This document shows, one piece after another, positions 6,566-11,546 of a stretch of 11,546 bases of DNA. The stretch's first letter is position 1. Every line of letters starts with the position of its first letter. Both the position numbers and the translations under genes were made by a program. The stretch lies in the NCBI GenBank assembly GCA_023423995.1, contig JAFAEL010000247.1:1-11546 (forward strand), read 5' to 3'. The stretch is from Pseudomonadota bacterium. GTDB lineage: Bacteria; Pseudomonadota; Alphaproteobacteria; Rhizobiales; Beijerinckiaceae. The notes beneath the pieces were generated by a model. The model was not told the origin of the DNA. It ran no database searches and saw only the letters and a program-made list of their open reading frames with translations.

Positions 6566-8304
6566 CCCGGCACCGTTTCCGCCTGTTCGAGCGCGTCCGC
6601 GGCGCGCTCGACGGCGCGGACCGCGATCGTGCCCTCACGGCCGTCGAGCTGCAGTTCCTGCAAGGGCGCGTCGGACGGGTAGCCGGCCGTCCTGTAGACG
6701 GCATCCGATATCGCGGCCTCGACCTCCAGCCGCTTGGTCGCGCTCTGGAGCCGCGCGGCGACGTTCACGGCGTCCCCGATGGCCGTGAAGACCGGCCGGC
6801 CGCTCGCGCGCCCGCCGATCTCTCCCAGGATGACGGTGCCGCAATGAATGCCGATCCCGAAGCGGATCGGCTCGCCGACATCCTGCGCCATCAGGCCATT
6901 GAGGGTCGCGATCTCCTGGCCGACCCCTGCGGCGGCCGCCAGCGCCTCCCGTGCGGCGCTCTGCGGGTCGCTCGCCAGCCCGAACAGGGCGAGGAGCCCG
7001 TCGCCGAGGAACTGGTTCGGCACGCCTCCCGCGACGAGGACGGCCCGGGACACGGCGTCGAGAAAGCGGTTGATCAGGAACACCGTGTCGTAGGGCAGGT
7101 GAGTCTCGGCGAAGCGCGTCGAGCCGCGCATGTCGACGAACATGGCGACGACGAAGCGCTCTTCCCCGAAGGCGCTCGCGATCCGGCGCGCCTCGAGCGG
7201 CCCGGCCCAGGGCGCGATGAGGGGCGCCACCTGCACGTCTCCCTTCGGCCGGAGCTGGCAGGCCAGCCTGACATGGGGCCCCGCCTCGATCCGCTCCAGC
7301 ACGGCCCGCTCGGCCGCGCTCGGCGCGGGCAGCTCGTTCGAGCCCGGGCCGAACACCCGCACGCGGCAGGTCGAGCATCGGCCCCGGCCGCCGCAGACGC
7401 TGGCATGCGGGATGCGCCCGATGCGGCTCGCCTCCAGGATGGTCGTCCCCCGCGGCACCTCCAGGCTCCGGCCGTCCGCATAGGTGACCCGCACGAGCCC
7501 GCGCCGGCGCTGGGCGAGATGCCGGACACCGCGCGCCGCAACGGCGCCCGCGAGAGCCAGCAGGAAGCCATAGGTGACCGTATCCTGCCATCGCTCGAGC
7601 ACCGCGATGCGGGCCGCGGCTTCCTGGGAAAGCGGGCCCGTCGGGTAACCGTTCGCGAGGCGCCAGCCCTCGTCGGCCGCGAGCGCAGCCACCTCGCGGC
7701 CACCCTGGATGATACCGAGCAGCGCCAGGAGCGGAACGAGGATCGCCACGCAGAGCAGGGCCGGCGCGACGGCCGGGAAGCGCGGCTTCAGGCGGAGCCA
7801 AAAATAGAGGCCGATCGAGGCATGGGTCCAGGCCAGCACGAGGCTCGTCATCTGGCGCAGGCCCGTGGCGGGCGAGACCTCGAAGAAGAGGTGGAGGAGC
7901 TGCGAATAGGTGCGGCCCTCGCCGAAGAGCTCGAAGGCGAGCCTCGAGGCGACGACGTGGCCGGCGAGCAGGAACGGAAGCGAGAGGCCGATCCCGAGCT
8001 GCAGCACCTCCAGGGTCGTCCAGCTGTGGCGCGGGCGGGAATAGATGGACCAGAGCGCAAGCCCGGCATGGACGGCGAGCGCGCCGTAGAGCAGCGTCCC
8101 GATACCCGGCAGGCCCCAGAACCATGCGACCCAGGCGAGCGCCGCTTCCATGGCGGCGAGCGAGACGTTCCCGAGCGCGTGGTTGAGGAAGTGGCTCGTC
8201 ACATAGGCGAGGAGGACGAGCCCGCTCGCGAGCCGGACATTCCGCACGGTCAGCCGGCGCCGGGCGGACCGCCACAGGGAGGGGGATTCCGCGGCGGCGC
8301 TCAT
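6562..8304 (-). CDS. Membrane-anchored [2Fe-2S] ferredoxin-class III adenylate/guanylate cyclase fusion
   Basis: A 580-aa three-part sensor enzyme predicted to make a cyclic nucleotide (cAMP most likely). Residues about 22-262 form six or seven membrane helices, several with histidines (H38, H42, H79, H116, H138, H161). This could be a haem- or quinone-binding bundle, but that is inference. Residues about 268-362 are an adrenodoxin-like ferredoxin domain with C304-x5-C310-x2-C313-x35-C349. Residues about 383-565 are the cyclase: metal aspartates D391 (FVDMRGST) and D435 (FLGDGLLALFG), and the transition-state pair N514 and R518 in AIGDAVNVAARL. T507 at the second base-recognition position is the class IIIb pattern. 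The usual purine-recognising lysine before FLGD is Q431, so substrate choice is uncertain. The architecture implies control of cyclase output by redox state or a membrane ligand. It is transcribed away from the racemase gene and converges on the ATPase gene. No clear ribosome binding site precedes the ATG. Confidence 0.9.
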   Translation of the reverse strand: MSAAAESPSLWRSARRRLTVRNVRLASGLVLLAYVTSHFLNHALGNVSLAAMEAALAWVAWFWGLPGIGTLLYGALAVHAGLALWSIYSRPRHSWTTLEVLQLGIGLSLPFLLAGHVVASRLAFELFGEGRTYSQLLHLFFEVSPATGLRQMTSLVLAWTHASIGLYFWLRLKPRFPAVAPALLCVAILVPLLALLGIIQGGREVAALAADEGWRLANGYPTGPLSQEAAARIAVLERWQDTVTYGFLLALAGAVAARGVRHLAQRRRGLVRVTYADGRSLEVPRGTTILEASRIGRIPHASVCGGRGRCSTCRVRVFGPGSNELPAPSAAERAVLERIEAGPHVRLACQLRPKGDVQVAPLIAPWAGPLEARRIASAFGEERFVVAMFVDMRGSTRFAETHLPYDTVFLINRFLDAVSRAVLVAGGVPNQFLGDGLLALFGLASDPQSAAREALAAAAGVGQEIATLNGLMAQDVGEPIRFGIGIHCGTVILGEIGGRASGRPVFTAIGDAVNVAARLQSATKRLEVEAAISDAVYRTAGYPSDAPLQELQLDGREGTIAVRAVERAADALEQAETVPG

Positions 8305-8354
8305 GAGCGGAGGCTACAGGGGAGCGGGTGGATGGTCATGGCGAGCCCGGCACC

Positions 8355-8384
8355 TTGGCACAGACTCGGTCCGGCCGCGATAAT
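8355..8384 (+). promoter_or_regulatory. Sigma-70-like promoter of the racemase-family gene
   Basis: TTGGCA at 8355-8360 and GATAAT at 8379-8384 are spaced by 18 bases and each match the consensus at five of six positions. Transcription would start near 8391, about 30 bases before the ATG at 8421. It lies in the 116-bp gap between divergent genes, so regulation of the cyclase on the other strand from the same gap is possible. Confidence 0.55.
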
Positions 8385-8420
8385 TCCCCCAGGCGATCAT
8401 CGAGGACCGGAAAACCACCC

Positions 8421-9110
8421 ATGCCCCAGCATATCGGCATCGTCGGCTGCTCCGCCGAAGGCGCGGCGCTCTGCTATCGCACCATCTGCACCGAAGGCGC
8501 GGCGCTTCTCGGGCCGCACGCGCACCCGGAAGTCTCCATGCATACGTTCTCGCTCGCCGAGTACATGGAGCCGATCTATCGCGGCGAATGGGAGACGGTG
8601 GGGGCCCTCATGCTCGCCTCGGCCGAGAAGCTCGCCCGGATCGGCGCGGATTTCCTGATCTGCCCCGACAACACCATCCACCAGGCGATGGGTTTCGTGG
8701 CGCCGCGATCCCCGCTGCCCTGGCTGCACATCGCCGAAGTGGTCGCCGACGAGGCGGTGCGGCGCGGATACGGCCGGGTTGCCCTCACGGGGACGAAATG
8801 GCTCGTCGAAAGCGAGCTCTATCCCGAGAAGCTCGGCGCGCGCGGGCTCGCCTGCATCCGGCCCGAGCCGGATGAGCGCGAGGAGATCAACCGGATCATC
8901 ATGGACGAGCTGGTCTACGGCGTCTTCCGGCCCGAGGCGATCGCCGCATTCCAGCGCATCATCGGCCGGATGAAGGGCGAGGGCTGCGAAAGCGTGATCC
9001 TGGGCTGCACCGAGATCCCCCTCATCATCAACGACGACAACGCGCCGCTGCCGGTGCTCGATTCCACCCGGCTCCTGGCGCGGGCTGCATTGCGCAAGGC
9101 CGTCGCCTGA
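8421..9110 (+). CDS. Aspartate/glutamate racemase family protein
   Basis: A 229-aa cytoplasmic protein of the PLP-independent Asp/Glu racemase superfamily, which uses two cysteines to move a proton at the alpha carbon. The N-terminal strand is HIGIVGCSAEGAALCYR (4-20). The first catalytic cysteine is C81 in ICPDNTIH and the second is C196 in LGCTEIPLI. The C-terminal LDSTRLLA (213-220) is also typical. In most members the first motif is C-N-T or C-x-N-T; here two residues separate C81 from N84-T85, marking a subfamily whose substrate is not established. I chose the ATG at 8421 because the family homology begins there and a promoter lies at 8355-8384. An in-frame ATG at 8328 would place that promoter inside the gene. 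Substrate could be aspartate, glutamate, another amino acid, or a hydantoin or maleate analogue. Confidence 0.87.
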   Translation: MPQHIGIVGCSAEGAALCYRTICTEGAALLGPHAHPEVSMHTFSLAEYMEPIYRGEWETVGALMLASAEKLARIGADFLICPDNTIHQAMGFVAPRSPLPWLHIAEVVADEAVRRGYGRVALTGTKWLVESELYPEKLGARGLACIRPEPDEREEINRIIMDELVYGVFRPEAIAAFQRIIGRMKGEGCESVILGCTEIPLIINDDNAPLPVLDSTRLLARAALRKAVA

Positions 9111-9113
9111 TCT

Positions 9114-9132
9114 GTTGCGGCGGCGTTGCGGC
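9114..9132 (+). promoter_or_regulatory. Direct repeat GTTGCGGC x2, possible operator or promoter element
   Basis: GTTGCGGC occurs at 9114-9121 and 9125-9132, start to start 11 bases apart, about one helical turn. It lies directly behind the racemase stop and 37 bases before the cupin ATG. A weak promoter (TTGCGG at 9115-9120, 16 bases, TATCCT at 9137-9142) overlaps it. The arrangement would suit a dimeric regulator, but two copies are thin evidence. Confidence 0.25.
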
Positions 9133-9168
9133 AGGTTATCCTGAAGTAAAGAACCAGGGAGGAAGCCG

Positions 9169-9582
9169 ATGCTGTCGCGTAGATTGTTTGTAAACTGCGC
9201 CCTGTGCGCGATCACGCCCGGGTTCGCGGCGACGGCCGTCCAGGCGCAGGGCCAGCCGGCGCAGACGTCCGGCGTCACGCGCAACATCCTCGGCACGACC
9301 GAGCTGCCGGACGGAAAATACGTCACCGTGCAGGTGGTCGCCGAGATCGCCCCCGGTGCCACGGTCGCACGGCACACCCATCCCGGCATCGAATCGGCCT
9401 ACGTGCTCGAAGGCGAGGCCGAGCTCCTGGTCGACGGCAAGGGCACGGTTCCGCTCGCGCCCGGCACCGGCGTGCAGATCCCGGCCGGGACGCCACACAG
9501 CGTCAAGAACGGGGCGAAAGCCACCCGGCTGGCGATCGTCTACACGGTCGAGAAGGACAAGCCGCTCGCCTCGCCGGCCTGA
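9169..9582 (+). CDS. Secreted small cupin-domain protein, probable Tat substrate
   Basis: A 137-aa single-domain cupin. Residues 1-26 are an export signal with a twin-arginine-like SRRLFVN (3-9) and cleavage likely after AVQA (23-26). The beta-barrel carries both cupin motifs in full: motif 1 is G63-x5-H69-x-H71-x3-E75-x6-G82, and motif 2 is G99-x5-P105-x-G107-x2-H110-x3-N114. H69, H71, E75 and H110 form a complete metal site. A Tat signal fits a protein that folds around its metal before export, so a periplasmic metallo-cupin is expected. A strong ribosome binding site (AGGGAGGAA, 9156-9164) four bases upstream supports the start. Lone cupins vary widely (sugar or quercetin binding, dioxygenase, isomerase), and no reaction can be assigned. 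It is downstream of the racemase gene by 58 bases and may be cotranscribed. Confidence 0.88.
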   Translation: MLSRRLFVNCALCAITPGFAATAVQAQGQPAQTSGVTRNILGTTELPDGKYVTVQVVAEIAPGATVARHTHPGIESAYVLEGEAELLVDGKGTVPLAPGTGVQIPAGTPHSVKNGAKATRLAIVYTVEKDKPLASPA

Positions 9583-9643
9583 AGACAAACGCACCGTTCA
9601 TCGGAGCTTCATCACCCTCACCAAAAGGTCACGTTCCGCTCAT

Positions 9644-9661
9644 CGCCGGGTAACGCCGGCG
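9644..9661. repeat. Six-pair hairpin in the gap after the cupin gene
   Basis: CGCCGG (9644-9649) pairs with CCGGCG (9656-9661) around a six-base loop. No T-run follows, so it is at best a Rho-dependent or stabilising structure. The rest of the 144-base gap (9583-9726) shows no convincing promoter on either strand, although the small gene downstream needs one or depends on the cupin transcript. Confidence 0.35.
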
Positions 9662-9726
9662 AGGTCGAAATGTGCGGGACCCGAAGGTCGCATGGGCCGT
9701 TATCGGGGGGTTCGAGGGAGATTCGA

Positions 9727-10038
9727 ATGAGTTTGAAACTCAAGATGTTCGGTGCGGCCGTGCTGGTTGCCGGGGGAATGGGTCTGGCGTCGGCGGCGAG
9801 TGCCGCGCCTGCAGCTCCGGTCTCGGGTCTCGCCGGCGCGGGGCTGATCGAGCACGCCGCCCAGGGTTGCGGACCGGGCTTTGCTCGCGATCGCCGCGGC
9901 TTCTGCCGACCGATGCGCGCCTATGGTCCTCCCCGCGCCTACGGCCCCCCGCGCGGCTATGGCCCGCCCCGCGCCTGGGGTCCGCGCCGTTGCTGGGTCG
10001 AGCGGACGCCCTGGGGCCCGCGCCGGGTCTGCCGCTGA
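9727..10038 (+). CDS. Small secreted GCG_CRPN-type protein with YGPPR repeats
   Basis: A 103-aa exported protein of unknown function. Residues 1-27 are a Sec signal peptide (KLK, hydrophobic core, cleavage near ASAASA). Residues 47-63 carry the signature GCGPGFARDRRGFCRPM, which matches the short Cys-framed prefix called GCG_CRPN in alphaproteobacterial annotation, with M in place of the final N. It is followed by four six-residue repeats (RAYGPP, RAYGPP, RGYGPP, RAWGPR; 64-87) and a tail RRCWVERTPWGPRRVCR. Four cysteines (48, 60, 89, 102) could form two disulphides in the periplasm. The mature chain is strongly basic and rich in Gly, Pro, Tyr and Arg. An SD (AGGGAG, 9715-9720) six bases before the ATG favours this start over an in-frame ATG at 9670. 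A strong terminator follows closely. Envelope or wall binding is plausible but unproven. Confidence 0.85.
   Translation: MSLKLKMFGAAVLVAGGMGLASAASAAPAAPVSGLAGAGLIEHAAQGCGPGFARDRRGFCRPMRAYGPPRAYGPPRGYGPPRAWGPRRCWVERTPWGPRRVCR
9916..9987 (+). repeat. Four tandem 18-bp coding repeats
   Basis: Units at 9916-9933, 9934-9951, 9952-9969 and 9970-9987 each encode six residues of the R-A/G-Y/W-G-P-P/R type. The protein repeat is better kept than the DNA: synonymous third-base changes (tat/tac, ggt/ggc, cct/ccc/ccg) separate the units. This points to old duplication with selection on the peptide. Confidence 0.8.
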
Positions 10039-10047
10039 GCCTCCACG

Positions 10048-10076
10048 AGAGCCCCCGAAAGGGGGCTTTCTTTTTT
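10048..10076 (+). terminator. Rho-independent terminator after the GCG_CRPN-type gene
   Basis: AGAGCCCCC pairs with GGGGGCTTT (nine pairs including one G-T) around a GAAA tetraloop, followed by C and six T's. It starts 10 bases after the TGA at 10036-10038. It separates this gene from the second cyclase gene, which must therefore have its own promoter or rely on readthrough. Confidence 0.92.
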
Positions 10077-10133
10077 CAGGCCGCGTTCGGGCCGACTTGA
10101 GCCATCCTGGGTTTCATCCGCTAAGAAGGCGGA

Positions 10134-11546
10134 ATGGCCTCCTTGTCTGACGGGCGTCGTGCCCGGTTCGCCTTGCCGCTGGGGGCGGCGGCCGCCCTCA
10201 TCTTCGCCGCGATACTGGTCGCCACCTCCGTGGCGATCATCGGGGTCAATCACCTGCAGCTGACGCGGGTCGCCGAGCGCGAGGCCCGCGAGGATTTCGA
10301 TACGCTCGCCCTCGCAATTCGCGCCGAGGTGGCCGGGGCTTCGCGGGCTGCTGCCGCCTTGCTGGGCACCGCGAGCCTGACGGTCGCGCCTGCCGGCCTC
10401 GACGATGCGGAGCCGCTTCTGCTGCGTCTGTTGCAGACGGCCGAGAAGCGCGTGCCCGCCATCTCCGGATTGTTCATCGCCTTCCCGGATGGCCGCACCA
10501 TCGAGGTGCAACGGCTATCGGGCGACCTTCCGCCGGAGGTGAAGAAGCTCGCATCTGCGCCGGCCGCCTATGCCACGATGGTGGTCGAGCCCCATCCCGC
10601 GGGTCCGAGCGAGTTCTGGCGCCTTCTCGGCCCGGACGGCCGTCTCCTCGCCTCGACCGAACCGAAGCCGACGGATTTCGATCCCCGGAAACGGCCGTGG
10701 TTCACGCTCGCGCTCGAGCAGGACGGCATGGCGGTCACCAAGCCCTACCGCTTCGCCAACGTTGCCGAGACCGGCATCACGCTCGCCCAGCGGTCCGACC
10801 GGATCCCCGGGGCGGTGCTGGGCCTCGACATCACGCTGTCGGATCTCGACGACCTCCTGGCGCGGCGTCGGGCGCCCCCGTCCCTCGAGCCGGTGATCTT
10901 CGCCGATGACGGCATGCTGGTCGCGCATCCGGAGGGCGGGCGCCTGCGCTCCGCGCCGGATGCCTCGGGCCCGCGCAACACGGCGCTTCTGGAGGCCATG
11001 CGTCGTGCTGCGCTCGCCGGAACCCCGAGGGATACCGAGATCAGCGTGGACGGAACCCGCTACTTCACGCGGTTCGAGACCGGCGGGGACCTGCTGGACG
11101 GGTACGTGATCGGCGCGGCGATCCCCTACGAGACGATGCTCCAGGATGCCTCGCGCATCCGGACGGGGCTGCTGGCGACGAGCGTCGTCGGCGTCCTCTG
11201 CGCCGTCCTCGTGATCCTGGTCGCCGCCCGCAACCTGACACAGCCGCTTCGGCGCGCGACGGATGAGCTCGGGCGCGTGACGGCCCTGCACTTCGAGGAC
11301 AGTCCAGCGGAGGAAAGCCGCATCCGGGAGGTTCGGGAGCTCTGGTCCGCCCTCGGCACGCTCGAACTCGCCCTCCGGAACTTCGTCCGCTACGTTCCCT
11401 TCGCGCTCGTGCGCGGGCTCGTCGACAGGACGTTCTCGCCCCGGCTCGGCGGGACGCGCCAGCCCGTCACGGTGCTCTTCTCGGATATCGAGGGGTTCAC
11501 GGGTATCGCGGAGACCGTCGAGCCCGAGGAACTGACGGCGCGGATG
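10134..11546 (+). CDS. Cache-HAMP-class III adenylate/guanylate cyclase, 3' end outside window
   Basis: A transmembrane receptor cyclase, 471 codons visible and open to the last base. TM1 spans about 14-38. A periplasmic sensor follows (about 40-340), recognisable as a double Cache domain by FDPRKRPWFTLAL (182-194), VTKPYRF and GITLAQR (214-220); such domains bind small molecules such as amino or carboxylic acids. TM2 spans about 344-365. A HAMP-like linker starts at RNLTQPLRRATDELG (366-380), and the pre-catalytic stretch FVRYVPFALVRGLV (417-430) follows. The cyclase domain begins at PVTVLFSDIEGFTGIAE (444-460), with first metal aspartate D451. The second metal aspartate and base-recognition residues lie beyond the window. 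An in-frame TAA at 10122-10124 and an SD (AAGAAGG, 10123-10129) fix the ATG at 10134. It most likely makes cAMP in response to an external ligand. It is the second cyclase gene here and is unrelated in its sensor part. Confidence 0.9.
   Translation, partial: MASLSDGRRARFALPLGAAAALIFAAILVATSVAIIGVNHLQLTRVAEREAREDFDTLALAIRAEVAGASRAAAALLGTASLTVAPAGLDDAEPLLLRLLQTAEKRVPAISGLFIAFPDGRTIEVQRLSGDLPPEVKKLASAPAAYATMVVEPHPAGPSEFWRLLGPDGRLLASTEPKPTDFDPRKRPWFTLALEQDGMAVTKPYRFANVAETGITLAQRSDRIPGAVLGLDITLSDLDDLLARRRAPPSLEPVIFADDGMLVAHPEGGRLRSAPDASGPRNTALLEAMRRAALAGTPRDTEISVDGTRYFTRFETGGDLLDGYVIGAAIPYETMLQDASRIRTGLLATSVVGVLCAVLVILVAARNLTQPLRRATDELGRVTALHFEDSPAEESRIREVRELWSALGTLELALRNFVRYVPFALVRGLVDRTFSPRLGGTRQPVTVLFSDIEGFTGIAETVEPEELTARM

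Noticed and set aside
8356..8376. Possible sigma-54 promoter: TGGCAC at 8356-8361 is a perfect -24 element
   Set aside because: No TTGC-like -12 element is found at the required spacing (the sequence there is CGGTC), whereas a sigma-70 pair TTGGCA/GATAAT fits.
8328..8420. N-terminal extension of the racemase-family protein from the ATG at 8328
   Set aside because: The family similarity begins at the ATG at 8421, the extension has no family-like sequence, and a good promoter lies inside it.
6844..8658. Plus-strand reading frame of 604 codons over the cyclase gene and into the racemase gene
   Set aside because: It lacks any domain, is extremely rich in R/G/A/E/D, and overlaps two well-supported genes in other frames.
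9670..9726. In-frame upstream ATG that would lengthen the GCG_CRPN-type protein
   Set aside because: The SD at 9715-9720 and the start of a normal signal peptide both point to the ATG at 9727.

Overview
The window is GC-rich, densely coded and bacterial. The gene families and their style (fused DppD/DppF-type ATPase, a GCG_CRPN-type small secreted protein, class III cyclases carrying ferredoxin or Cache modules) suggest an alphaproteobacterium, probably of the Hyphomicrobiales (Methylobacteriaceae- or Bosea-like). I cannot name a genus from sequence alone. No tRNA, rRNA, CRISPR array or recognisable transposase gene was seen, and no stretch above about 150 bases lacks an assigned gene or element.

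Layout. Positions 1-957 hold the 3' part of an ApbE-type flavinyltransferase gene that enters from the left. After a good sigma-70-like promoter (975-1003) comes an oligopeptide/nickel-type ABC transporter operon: periplasmic binding protein (1050-2627), two permeases (3032-4003 and 4003-4839, overlapping by one base) and one double ATPase (4943-6565). Between the binding-protein and first permease genes sits a small GIY-YIG nuclease gene (2690-2977). It is bracketed by two long hairpin-forming repeats in inverted orientation (2633-2677 and 2978-3020), and the whole looks like a compact inserted cassette of about 388 bp. A different short hairpin (4869-4882) lies in the gap before the ATPase gene.

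The ATPase gene runs tail-to-tail into a minus-strand gene (8304-6562). The two stop codons share the palindrome CTAG. The minus-strand product is an unusual sensor cyclase: a histidine-containing multi-helix membrane domain, an adrenodoxin-like [2Fe-2S] ferredoxin domain, and a class III nucleotide cyclase domain. Divergent from it are an Asp/Glu-racemase-family gene (8421-9110) with its own promoter, a secreted small cupin (9169-9582), and a small secreted Cys/Gly/Pro/Arg-rich GCG_CRPN-type protein (9727-10038) closed by a clear intrinsic terminator (10048-10076). A second class III cyclase begins at 10134, with a Cache sensor domain, a HAMP domain and the start of the catalytic domain, and runs off the right edge.

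Working together: the transporter genes form one import system whose substrate cannot be told from sequence. The two cyclases would give the cell separate inputs into a cyclic-nucleotide pool: one redox- or ligand-type through the membrane and the Fe-S domain, and one small-molecule type through the periplasmic Cache domain. The points most worth checking are the GIY-YIG/hairpin cassette, and the membrane-ferredoxin-cyclase with a non-canonical residue where the purine-recognising lysine normally sits.
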